Positions 8,135-15,742 of a stretch of DNA of 40,740 nt are shown piece by piece (the first letter of the stretch is position 1; the number at the start of each line of letters is the position of its first letter). This DNA is from Spirochaetota bacterium (GTDB lineage: Bacteria; Spirochaetota; B62-G9; DRHN01), in assembly GCA_016934265.1 (NCBI GenBank), contig JAFGTF010000107.1, positions 1-40,740 of the forward strand, read 5' to 3'. Under the pieces are notes generated by a model. The model was not told where the DNA came from. It worked only from the letters and a program-made list of their open reading frames with translations, and did no database searches. Position numbers and translations under genes: made by a program.

Positions 8135-9010
8135 TTATGCTTTCATACCGAATATTCCGCGAGGTCTTACCATGACGATGATCATGATCATTCCGAATGC
8201 CACCGCGTTCGCCCAATCACCCCGCATGTACCCCATGACGAAACTCTCCGCCATCCCGAGTATCAGAGCCGAAACAAGCCCTCCTCCTAGATTGCCAAGG
8301 CCCGCAAAGATAGCCACTGCAAGAACCTTGAGTGCAAGCGTATTTCCAAGGCCGGAGGATGCAGACCCGAGCGCCATAATCAGGAATACGGAGGAGATTC
8401 CTCCGAGAATTCCTGCCAGCATGTAGCTGTATAAGCTCATGGCATTAACCGGCAGCCCTATAAGACGGGCCACGCCGGGCACCTGAGCCATCGCCCGCAT
8501 TGCTCTTCCTGTTTTTGTCTTGAACAGGATAAAGAAAATACCGCCCACAGCCACAAAGCTGCCCAAAATAGTCAGCATCTGTCCCGCGGATATGATCGCA
8601 TATCCAAACTGCAGCAGTGCCTTCTCACCTTTCAAAGATTCGGGAAATGCAATCTGGATCCCCTTGTTGATCACCCGCGAAAGGATGTCCGTAATTATTA
8701 TTGCAATCCCGAGCGCCACTATAAACGAAGCGACAGCGGCGCCCCGTTTCGAGAGGCTCCTGAATATCGGCTCCGTTGCAATTCCAAGCACAATTCCGGA
8801 CAATACGGCGGCCAATATACCAAGGAAGATGTTGTTTCCCGTGACACGTAATACGAGCCAGCTCACATACATTGAGAGCACGAGAAGGTGGGGGTAGGCG
8901 TACTGGAAAACACCGCCTTCGAGAAGCAGGAGGTTGAATCCCGTGACCAGAAGCGCATAGATCCCGCCAAGTATCAATCCGTTAATAATCTGTGCCAGTA
9001 GAAATTCCAT
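8135..9010 (-). CDS. livH: Branched-chain-amino-acid-type ABC transporter permease LivH
   Basis: The 291-residue membrane protein opens with the LivH-type sequence IINGLILGGIYALLVTGFNL. The middle carries AGILGGISSVFLIMAL, and the C-terminal part contains AIFAGLGNLGGGLVSALILGMAES and ends in MVRPRGIFG. The first segment normally continues into a FGVINFAHG-like loop; here it reads LLLEGGVFQYAYPH, so the early periplasmic or ligand-path region is divergent. It pairs with LivM. The gene lies between livF and livM with short spacers. Confidence 0.9.
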   Translation of the reverse strand: MEFLLAQIINGLILGGIYALLVTGFNLLLLEGGVFQYAYPHLLVLSMYVSWLVLRVTGNNIFLGILAAVLSGIVLGIATEPIFRSLSKRGAAVASFIVALGIAIIITDILSRVINKGIQIAFPESLKGEKALLQFGYAIISAGQMLTILGSFVAVGGIFFILFKTKTGRAMRAMAQVPGVARLIGLPVNAMSLYSYMLAGILGGISSVFLIMALGSASSGLGNTLALKVLAVAIFAGLGNLGGGLVSALILGMAESFVMGYMRGDWANAVAFGMIMIIVMVRPRGIFGMKA

Positions 9011-9031
9011 TAGGCGCTTATCCTAGTTGTT

Positions 9032-9760
9032 TTAGATATGCCCACCGAGATACGCATGATGGACCTTCTCATTTTTTTCAAGATCTTCAGCACTGCCGCT
9101 CAGAACGATTTGACCCTTTTCAAATACATATCCCCGATCCGCAACCTGCAGGGCTTTCCGGGCATTCTGTTCGGAGAGAAGAATCGAATATCCGTCCCTG
9201 TTCAATTCCCTGATTATTTCGAACACCTCGGTAATGATGACCGGGGCGAGCCCCAGTGAAGGCTCGTCGAGCATCATAAGCTTGGGCTTCGCCATCAATC
9301 CTCGTCCTATCGAAAGTATCTGTTGCTGGCCGCCGCTGAGAGTACCCGCCTCCTGCCGTCGCCTCTCCTTCAGGATTGGAAATCGCCGAAAGACATTCTC
9401 CATATCCTTTCGTATCACCGCGTTCTTGAAATGGTAGCCTCCGAGCTGCAGGTTTTCCCATACGAGCATCTGAGGCACAATGCCGCGTCCCTCCGGGAGA
9501 AGGCATATGCCGGAGGCAACGATCCTGTTCGTCGGCATCGTAGTTATATCTTCACCCTCAAAAAAAACGCTTCCTTTTTTCGGAGGACCTATTCCTAGCA
9601 CCGCATTCAGCAGAGTGGATTTTCCCGCTCCGTTTGCACCGAGGAGCACGATCACCTCGCCTCTATTCACGGTCAAGTTGATATTCTGGAGGGCCTTAAC
9701 CGGCCCGTATTCCACGGAGAGGTCTTTTATCTCGAGCAGTACCCTATCACTCTTTCCCAA
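9032..9760 (-). CDS. livF: Branched-chain-amino-acid-type ABC transporter ATPase LivF
   Basis: This ABC ATPase has Walker A GANGAGKST (residues 41-49 from the chosen start), signature LSGGQQQ and Walker B LMMLDEPS with the LivF-typical LGLAPVI following. The likely start is TTG 9760: it lies six bases after TGGAGG, gives 242 residues (usual LivF size) and overlaps the livG end by 14 bases. Longer readings into livG from earlier codons lack a binding site. The overlap implies translational coupling of the two ATPase subunits. Confidence 0.92.
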   Translation of the reverse strand: MGKSDRVLLEIKDLSVEYGPVKALQNINLTVNRGEVIVLLGANGAGKSTLLNAVLGIGPPKKGSVFFEGEDITTMPTNRIVASGICLLPEGRGIVPQMLVWENLQLGGYHFKNAVIRKDMENVFRRFPILKERRRQEAGTLSGGQQQILSIGRGLMAKPKLMMLDEPSLGLAPVIITEVFEIIRELNRDGYSILLSEQNARKALQVADRGYVFEKGQIVLSGSAEDLEKNEKVHHAYLGGHI

Positions 9761-10523
9761 GATAGGCCTCCAGCACATTCGGATCGCACCGGATATCAGC
9801 CGGCGTTCCCTCGCATATCTTTTTTCCGAAATTGATGCACGTGATCCTGTCCGATATCCCAAGCACCAGGGTCATATCATGTCCCACGACTACCACGGTC
9901 ACTCCGAACTCCTTTCTCACCATATAAATCATTTCCGCGACACGCTGTGACTCCTCGGCCCCCATCCCGCCGGTCGGTTCGTCCAAGAGCAGCAGTTTGG
10001 GCTCGGCGGCCATGGCGCGTGCGATCTGAATCAGTTGCCTCTCTACCCAGACCAAATCCGCAGCCCACCGGTCCGATGCATCCGACATTCCGACCAGGCT
10101 CAGCAACTCGAACGCTTTGTCCCGTATTCTCTTTTCCTGACCGGAGATGGTAAAAGGAGCGCGGAAAAATGTCCCGAGCACATCCGTTTTTGTAATCCTG
10201 TATGCGCCGGTCATGACATTGTCAAGTACCGTCATACCGGGCACGATCTTTCCCGCCTGGAAGGTTCTGCTTATTCCCATCTCCGCTATCTTTTCCGGTT
10301 TATACGTGGTGACGTCGTGGGATTCAAAAAACACATTTCCCCCTGAAGAGGGAAGAATACCCGTTATTACATTGAAGAAGGTCGTCTTGCCTGCGCCGTT
10401 GGGGCCGATCAATCCGTGAATATTACCACGCTTCACATCTATATCGAGACCGTCTATAGCATGAAGTCCGCCGAATGTCTTTTTCAAGCCCTTCACGGAA
10501 AGAATAATTCCACCTTCCTTCAC
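9747..10523 (-). CDS. livG: Branched-chain-amino-acid-type ABC transporter ATPase LivG
   Basis: First gene of the operon. From GTG 10523 (six bases after GGGAGG) it encodes 258 residues; an ATG 14 codons earlier lacks this spacing. Walker A is GPNGAGKTT (residues 40-48), the Q-loop region is ISRTFQAGKIVPGMTV, and Walker B is LLLLDEPTGGMGAEE. The ABC signature is unusual: LVWVERQ (157-163) replaces the LSxGxQ-type motif, keeping only the final Q and the following IARA. LivG proteins are relaxed here, and in a heterodimer the LivF signature (LSGGQQQ) is canonical. It may mark a subfamily rather than loss of function. Confidence 0.9.
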   Translation of the reverse strand: MKEGGIILSVKGLKKTFGGLHAIDGLDIDVKRGNIHGLIGPNGAGKTTFFNVITGILPSSGGNVFFESHDVTTYKPEKIAEMGISRTFQAGKIVPGMTVLDNVMTGAYRITKTDVLGTFFRAPFTISGQEKRIRDKAFELLSLVGMSDASDRWAADLVWVERQLIQIARAMAAEPKLLLLDEPTGGMGAEESQRVAEMIYMVRKEFGVTVVVVGHDMTLVLGISDRITCINFGKKICEGTPADIRCDPNVLEAYLGKE

Positions 10524-10621
10524 CCTATGCCTCCCGCCCAGACGGGGCGATACCGGAAAATCCATATACCGCGTTACAGCCCGTATTGATCGGGCTATAA
10601 TACCGGCAAAGCCCTCATGGC

Positions 10622-10649
10622 GTTATGTATACTTAGTACAATAAGTCAA
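10622..10649 (-). promoter_or_regulatory. Promoter of the liv-mttB operon with embedded GntR-type operator
   Basis: On the minus strand, a -35 TTGACT (10649-10644) and -10 CATAAC (10627-10622) are separated by 16 bases. The spacer holds the near-palindrome GTATACTTAGTACAA (10627-10641, written on the plus strand). The same element with three substitutions lies at 12277-12291 between the GntR gene and the aminotransferase gene. Binding here would block RNA polymerase, so the simplest model is repression of the eight-gene operon by the regulator encoded at 11521-12261. Confidence 0.6.
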
Positions 10650-10709
10650 GTGAAAAAATAATTCATAGCTCATTATTTAATCATATCGACTGTAGCATGT
10701 CAATACCTT

Positions 10710-11510
10710 TTAATTTATTGCTATCTCATTCGCCGGATGATACTTCCGGCTAGATGCACGTATCATCTCTTTGATCACCTTGGTAAAGCAGTCGATATCG
10801 AGACTGCATCCTCCGACTCCCACTCCGTCCACATCTTTCAACAAGCAGATATCGAACGTATTGTCCGGTTTCACACTGCCCCCGTACAGGAGTGCGATAT
10901 TTTTCGATACTGTCTCACCATAAAATTCAATAATCTTTTCCCTAATATAGCAGTGTGCATTTTCGATTTCATCCATTTCGGGAGTTTTTCCAGTACCGAT
11001 CGCCCACCGAGGCTCATATGCGATAAAAAGTTTCCGGTTTTTCGGTATACCGGCAAGACAGGTCCGTATCTGGCGTTCCAATACGGTACAAACCCGCCCC
11101 TCCTCTCGTTCCTCCATGGTTTCTCCGATACAGATTATCGGGGTCATACGGTTCCTCAGCACTGACAAGGCCTTCTTATTGACGTCGGAGTCGTTTTCAT
11201 GAAAATATTTTCTTCTCTCTGAGTGACCGATAAGAACATGGCTGCACCCTATGCTTGCAAGCATGGACGCCGAAACCTCACCCGTGTACTCACCACACTC
11301 CTCATAAAAAACGTTCTCCGCGCCTATCAGCACATTGCCACCCTCGGCTTTCCGAACGAGCGCATCGATATACGGATATGGAATACACATAATGACTGCA
11401 AGGTTCTTGTCAATCGGAAGAAGGAATGAGGTCAATTCCTCAATGAACTCGACGGCTTCTTCGATTCGTTTGTTCATTTTCCAGTTTGCAAAGACCGTAT
11501 ACTCTACCAT
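10710..11510 (-). CDS. Triosephosphate isomerase paralogue
   Basis: The 266-residue TIM-barrel isomerase has the catalytic set intact: Asn9/Lys11 (ANWKMN), His96 (IGHSERR), Glu166 (AYEPRWAIGTGKTP) and the phosphate-binding LYGGSVKP and GVGVGG. It can therefore act on triose phosphates or, like EryH/LerI-type homologues, on a tetrulose or related phosphate. The Arg after EP (usually Val) and GVGVGGCSLD (usually LVGGASL) mark it as divergent. It starts ATG 11510, ten bases after the GntR stop, and so is co-transcribed with the regulator. With the FGGY kinase across the divergent promoter it suggests that a sugar-like phosphate is formed. It is probably not the housekeeping tpiA. Confidence 0.88.
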   Translation of the reverse strand: MVEYTVFANWKMNKRIEEAVEFIEELTSFLLPIDKNLAVIMCIPYPYIDALVRKAEGGNVLIGAENVFYEECGEYTGEVSASMLASIGCSHVLIGHSERRKYFHENDSDVNKKALSVLRNRMTPIICIGETMEEREEGRVCTVLERQIRTCLAGIPKNRKLFIAYEPRWAIGTGKTPEMDEIENAHCYIREKIIEFYGETVSKNIALLYGGSVKPDNTFDICLLKDVDGVGVGGCSLDIDCFTKVIKEMIRASSRKYHPANEIAIN

Positions 11511-11520
11511 GTTTAAGTAT

Positions 11521-12261
11521 CTACCCCGTATACTCCGAGATGTTGATATTAAAGATGTACATATCGCCGCGATAGTATGCACATTCATACAGTATGGGAA
11601 GCCCTTTTCTTATGGACTGCGTGCCCGATACCATAAAGAACGGTACCGAATTGCTGTCGATTTCCATGAGCTGCCGTATCTTCTTATCAGGTGATGAAAA
11701 TTGAAGCGACTGGCTTATTCGTGTGATCTTGTGTCCGTATTCTTCCATTAAAAGGTTTGTTATCGACCCCGACAGGTTATGGCTGCTGATATCCGGACAC
11801 AGCCCTTCGCGGATATATACGGACTCGTACATCATCGGTATCTCGTCGCCATAACAAAGCCGTGTAATACAAAACACCGGTTCGTCGTTTCGAACCGTAA
11901 GCTCAGGCAAGATCTCCTCGGGACAGGGTAGTATTCTCATATCCAGTACCTTCGCAGAAGGCTTATAACCCATCTCGATCATGTTTTTCGTGAAGCTCAT
12001 GATTTTCCAGAGACTTCTTTCCACCGGAGGTTTATTTACGAATGTCCCGATACCCTGGCCGCGGATCAGAAGCCGCTCATGCACGAGATCGGACAATGCC
12101 CTTCTTACCGTGGTAGAGCTTACATTATACCGCTTGCGAAGCTCGTTTTCGCTCGGTATCAGCTCGCCCGGATGGTACTTGCCCTTGATAATATCTCGAC
12201 GGAGTATCTGTTTCAGCTTATGATACTTCGGTATGGAAATGCCGTCTTCGATAGTACGCAT
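11521..12261 (-). CDS. GntR/HutC-family transcriptional regulator
   Basis: The 246-residue regulator has an N-terminal winged helix (about residues 8-75) with the family signature SENELRKRYNVSSTTVRRAL and wing GQGIGTFV. It is followed by a UTRA effector domain (about 90-245) containing FCITRLCYGDEIPMMYE and ending near YRGDMY. UTRA domains bind small metabolites such as sugar phosphates or amines. ATG 12261 is used; a TTG two codons earlier is possible, and the upstream site (AAAGAG) is weak. It is divergent from the aminotransferase-kinase operon and co-directional with the TIM paralogue. Matching operator-like sites at 12277-12291 and 10627-10641 suggest it controls itself, both divergent operons and the liv-mttB operon. 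Confidence 0.92.
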   Translation of the reverse strand: MRTIEDGISIPKYHKLKQILRRDIIKGKYHPGELIPSENELRKRYNVSSTTVRRALSDLVHERLLIRGQGIGTFVNKPPVERSLWKIMSFTKNMIEMGYKPSAKVLDMRILPCPEEILPELTVRNDEPVFCITRLCYGDEIPMMYESVYIREGLCPDISSHNLSGSITNLLMEEYGHKITRISQSLQFSSPDKKIRQLMEIDSNSVPFFMVSGTQSIRKGLPILYECAYYRGDMYIFNINISEYTG

Positions 12262-12276
12262 ATACAAACTCTTTTT

Positions 12277-12291
12277 GTGTACTTAGTGCAC
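12277..12291. promoter_or_regulatory. Putative GntR operator between regulator and aminotransferase
   Basis: GTGTACTTAGTGCAC is a 15-base palindrome with one mismatched pair around a central T, located directly upstream of the plus-strand -35 box. It shares TACTTAGT and the flanking GT/CA bases with the site in the liv promoter. Confidence 0.55.
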
Positions 12292-12298
12292 TATTTGC

Positions 12299-12326
12299 TT
12301 GACATAGAAAATCATTGATGTATTAT
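12299..12326 (+). promoter_or_regulatory. Promoter of the aminotransferase-FGGY kinase operon
   Basis: TTGACA (12299-12304), a 16-base spacer and TATTAT (12321-12326) form a near-consensus housekeeping promoter. The operator-like palindrome ends seven bases upstream of the -35 box. Transcription would start near 12333, leaving an untranslated leader of about 85 bases before the GTG at 12418. Confidence 0.65.
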
Positions 12327-12417
12327 ATCAGAGGTTTCACGAATGTCAAGATTATTATTTCATATCACGCGAGAACAGGTAAACACGAGATCATACCGGA
12401 TAAGAGAGGAATTAACC

Positions 12418-13512
12418 GTGAGTAGTATTGAAGATTTCATCGTTCCATGGGTTAAAGAGGCTGCTCCGTATAGTGATGTTCATATATCATACGCCTGGCA
12501 GAACCCTTCTGTCGCGAGATTGATGTCGAATGAGAACTTTCACAGGCCCTCTAAAAGCGTTATCAAGACCGTGAAAAAGACACTGAGAAACGGGAATCTC
12601 TACCCGTGTGCGGGTATGCCGCTTCGGCAGAAAATCGCCGAAATAGAAAAAGTAAAACCGGAACAGGTCTTCATCGGGAACGGTTCATCTGAAATAATCG
12701 ATGTTCTCTCACGCATTTTCCTCCGTGAAAAAGATAACGCGGTAATCCCTGAACCGACGTTTCCCATGTATGCCGTACGGGTTCAGCTTGCCGGAGGCAC
12801 GGTGGTCGGCGTACCCGTAGGTAAGAATTTATTGTGGGATGTCGAGAAGATTTTGTCATCCATCGACAGCAAAACGAGACTCGTCTTTATTACCAGCCCG
12901 AACAACCCGCTGGGCAGCATCTTCCCTGAAGAGGATCTGCGGAAAGTGCTGGATACAGGAGTCCCCATCATGCTCGATGAAGCGTATGTCGAGCTCGAAG
13001 ATAAGCCTCGTTCCATGTCCTTTCTGCTCAAAGAGTACGAGAACCTGATAGTCAATCACACAATGTCCAAAGCATGGGGAATCGCAGGATTCAGACTCGG
13101 ATATTCTCTCTCGTCTCCGGTAGTAACCGATTATATGTTCCGCATGAGAATCAACTTCAGTATCGGTACCATCAATATGGAGGCCGCACTCGCGGCATTG
13201 AACGACATCGATTATTTCAACAGACAAAATGAAGATACGAAAACCGAACGAAACAAGCTCTTTACCAGGCTTACCTCAATAGAGGGACTTCGTGCATTCC
13301 CCTCGGAGGGCAACTTTATCCTGCTGGACCTCGGCCCAAGTAACGTCAAGGCCGATGAGGCGATAGAATACTTCATGAAACACGATATGCAGATCCGCGC
13401 CATGGATAAACCGACACTCGGGCCGGGATTCATACGCTATACGATCGGTACGAGGAAACAAAACGTAAAGTTTATTCGACTGCTGGAAACACTGACATCG
13501 GATAGGAAATAA
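12418..13512 (+). CDS. HisC-like class I/II aminotransferase, copy 1
   Basis: The 364-residue PLP enzyme is related to histidinol-phosphate aminotransferase and CobD-type decarboxylases. Visible motifs are SNEN (residues 37-40), IGNGSSE for cofactor phosphate, SPNNPLG (160-166), DEAY (187-190), the Schiff-base Lys218 in TMSKAWGIAGFRLGY, and a C-terminal substrate Arg in GFIRYTIG. GTG 12418 (eight bases after GAGAGG) gives a protein aligned end to end with copy 2 at 27361. The longer reading from ATG 12343 adds 25 residues absent there. In copy 1 the usual NENP is NENF. The kinase gene begins 22 bases after the stop. True HisC is less likely because no other his gene is near; it may transaminate or decarboxylate an amine or amino-acid intermediate. 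Confidence 0.88.
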   Translation: MSSIEDFIVPWVKEAAPYSDVHISYAWQNPSVARLMSNENFHRPSKSVIKTVKKTLRNGNLYPCAGMPLRQKIAEIEKVKPEQVFIGNGSSEIIDVLSRIFLREKDNAVIPEPTFPMYAVRVQLAGGTVVGVPVGKNLLWDVEKILSSIDSKTRLVFITSPNNPLGSIFPEEDLRKVLDTGVPIMLDEAYVELEDKPRSMSFLLKEYENLIVNHTMSKAWGIAGFRLGYSLSSPVVTDYMFRMRINFSIGTINMEAALAALNDIDYFNRQNEDTKTERNKLFTRLTSIEGLRAFPSEGNFILLDLGPSNVKADEAIEYFMKHDMQIRAMDKPTLGPGFIRYTIGTRKQNVKFIRLLETLTSDRK

Positions 13513-13534
13513 ACGAAGGAAAATACGAATAATC

Positions 13535-15091
13535 ATGAAAAAACGTTTACTACTCGCACACGACGTCGGTACAGGCGGCAACAAAGCGGTGGTAACCGAT
13601 ATAAAAGGTCATGTGCTGTATTCCCATTATATACCATACCCTCTTATTACCCCGCGTCCCGGATGGGTCGAGCAGGATCCTGAGAAGCTCTGGGGAGCGG
13701 TCGTCGAATCGACAAAAGCGGTTCTGTCACAAATAGATTCGGACAAATCCGAAATAATCGGCGTCAGTCTGTCCGCGCAGATGCTCAACACCCTTCCCCT
13801 CGATAAGGACGGCAAACCCCTGACCAATATGCTCTCCTGGCTCGATATCAGAAGCATTCCACAGGCAGAGCGGATTGTCGAAAACGGGGGTGCCGATTCC
13901 TTCATTGAGGAGGTAAGCAACCTACCGACCGCAAAGGATATCGTCCCAAAAATCCTGTGGCTTAAGGACCAAAAACCGGAAGTATGGAAGAAGACCCGAA
14001 AAGTTATGGATTGTAAAGAATACCTTCTTTTCCGTCTGACAGGCAAGATCGCAGTCGACTGGCATGGGGCTTCCCTCTATTTCCTGTTCGATCCGAGAAG
14101 ACGGAAGTGGTCAGAGACTCTCTGTAAAAGGCTTGGGATTCCGCTTTCTATGCTCCCGGATGCATATCCATGTACAACCGTCATCGGCACCGTTACCGGC
14201 GAAGCCGCAAAAGAGACGGGAATTCCGAGCGGCACTCCGGTTGTTATCGGCGCGGGCGATCTCGGAGTCGCCCAGGTCGGAGCAGGAGCCGTAGCTCCCG
14301 GCAAGGTCAATATCATGACGGGTACCGCGACTCTCGTGGCGGCGTCGGTAGACAGGTTCGTAAACGATACCGAGAAACCGTTATGGGGGTTGTGTCATGT
14401 TGATCCCGAAACCTGGATCATCTCGGGAGAAATGGAAACGGGCGGCGGGGCATTGATGTGGTACCGGGACACACTATGTGAAGATATAAAGGGGGAAGCT
14501 GAAAAAAAGAATCTCTCCACATACGCCATGATGAGTGATATGGCGACGGATGTTCCGCCGGGCTCCGATAGCCTCATCTTTACTCCCTGGCTATCGGGAG
14601 AACGAGCCCCGGTGCTAGACCACTATCTGAAAGGGGCGTTTATCGGTCTCTCATTCGGACATACACGGGCGCATATGATTCGGTCCGTCATGGAAGGGGT
14701 CGGTTATCATCTGAGATGGATCAAGGAAAAGATGACCGAAATAGGTATCGCCATCGATACCATCCATGCCATGGGGGGTGCCGGCATGAGCGATATCTGG
14801 ATGCAGATAATATCCGATATCATGGAGTCGGAGATCAAAGTCGTTAAGAATTCACAGGAAGCGGGGGCTGTAGGGGCGGCGCTTACCACTGCCGTCGGCA
14901 TCGGCGTTTACCCGCATTTGAATGTCGCCGACGAGTTTGTAGAGTTTTCCAAGGTCTATTCACCGCAAATGAACGGAAGGACAAGAATATATACCGAGCT
15001 ATACGGTGAGTACCGTGCGTTATACGAATCCCTCTCGCCTATCTATAAGCGAATTCATTCCATAGGCGAGCAGTACAACAGCGACCTTTGA
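13535..15091 (+). CDS. FGGY-family carbohydrate kinase
   Basis: The 518-residue ATP-dependent sugar or polyol kinase has an N-terminal actin-like phosphate 1 motif (AHDVGTGGNKAVVTD, Asp10), MLSWLDIRS at about 99-107, the catalytic-base motif GAGDLG with Asp242, the Gly-rich MTGTATLV (about 261-268), and a C-terminal adenosine motif AMGGAGMSDIWMQIISD. General similarity is to xylulokinases, but the substrate is undetermined; relatives act on pentuloses, tetritols, glycerol or dihydroxyacetone. It is transcribed with aminotransferase copy 1 and, with the TIM paralogue, would feed a phosphorylated C3-C4 fragment into central metabolism. The Shine-Dalgarno is poorly spaced (AAGGA 14 bases upstream), so coupling to the upstream gene is likely. 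Confidence 0.9.
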   Translation: MKKRLLLAHDVGTGGNKAVVTDIKGHVLYSHYIPYPLITPRPGWVEQDPEKLWGAVVESTKAVLSQIDSDKSEIIGVSLSAQMLNTLPLDKDGKPLTNMLSWLDIRSIPQAERIVENGGADSFIEEVSNLPTAKDIVPKILWLKDQKPEVWKKTRKVMDCKEYLLFRLTGKIAVDWHGASLYFLFDPRRRKWSETLCKRLGIPLSMLPDAYPCTTVIGTVTGEAAKETGIPSGTPVVIGAGDLGVAQVGAGAVAPGKVNIMTGTATLVAASVDRFVNDTEKPLWGLCHVDPETWIISGEMETGGGALMWYRDTLCEDIKGEAEKKNLSTYAMMSDMATDVPPGSDSLIFTPWLSGERAPVLDHYLKGAFIGLSFGHTRAHMIRSVMEGVGYHLRWIKEKMTEIGIAIDTIHAMGGAGMSDIWMQIISDIMESEIKVVKNSQEAGAVGAALTTAVGIGVYPHLNVADEFVEFSKVYSPQMNGRTRIYTELYGEYRALYESLSPIYKRIHSIGEQYNSDL

Positions 15092-15742
15092 AAACACCTT
15101 CCCAGCCCGTTACTCCATTCATGCAGCATCGAGACTGTACTTACGATATTCTTCCGAAGCTATCGGTATCGATGTACCGATCGGTAGCACATCGAACTTA
15201 TTCCTTTTCCTACTGCAGTACGAAACCGGCGGCACGACGGTACATTACCCGGAGAATACTCGCCGTTTTAACTCACAGAATCATCCGTACAGCGATACAA
15301 TCATTCAATGACGCTCCGTATTCTCTCGTTTTCCTCGCGTACGGATTCCATGGGGACTCGTCGCTGTTGTTTATAATGTTACTCTCATTCGACGGTATCT
15401 ACGATCTCGGACATGCCGTCTCCTGCGACCTGAACACCCTTATCCCGTAATACGAAATACCTTTCTTAATCGGGGTATGAATAACAAGGGAATCAACATT
15501 CCCGTTTTTCCTTCAGCATAAAAACTTCCATTTCGAGCAAGGTGACTACACCGTTTATAGGTAACGATAACACCTCCCCCGTCACACCGGATTCCACTAT
15601 TCTCTCCACTTCCTCCGCCAACCGACTGTATATGTATGGATCTCATCTCCTTATTGACCGCTGTATCGATATAGTATTCCTGCGAGCGTTTCGCATATTG
15701 CGACAATAACGGAATATTGTATGATTGCGTCGTATCGCGGTA
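15092..15742. other. 651-base gap, no intact gene supported
   Basis: It lies between the convergent FGGY kinase and cyclase genes. The kinase-proximal two thirds show no coding signal and no clear terminator hairpin. The cyclase-proximal third contains a protein-like but frameshifted minus-strand reading (separate entry). Confidence 0.4.
15493..15720 (-). pseudogene. Possible decayed small gene downstream of the cyclase
   Basis: Two adjacent minus-strand frames read as one plausible protein if joined by a small indel near 15640. The first is PLLSQYAKRSQEYYIDTAVN and the following NKEMRSIHI. The second is YSRLAEEVERIVESGVTGEV and so on, ending in LLEMEVFMLKEKREC and TGA at 15493. The amphipathic, charged character and regular hydrophobic spacing look coding, whereas the continuation of the first frame is Gly/Ser-rich filler. 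No start codon with a binding site and no known domain are visible, so this is tentative. Confidence 0.2.

Noticed and set aside
12418-13512. Histidine biosynthesis gene hisC
   Set aside because: The nearest family name is HisC, but there are no other his genes, a related copy exists in a second catabolic module, and the neighbours are a kinase and a GntR regulator.
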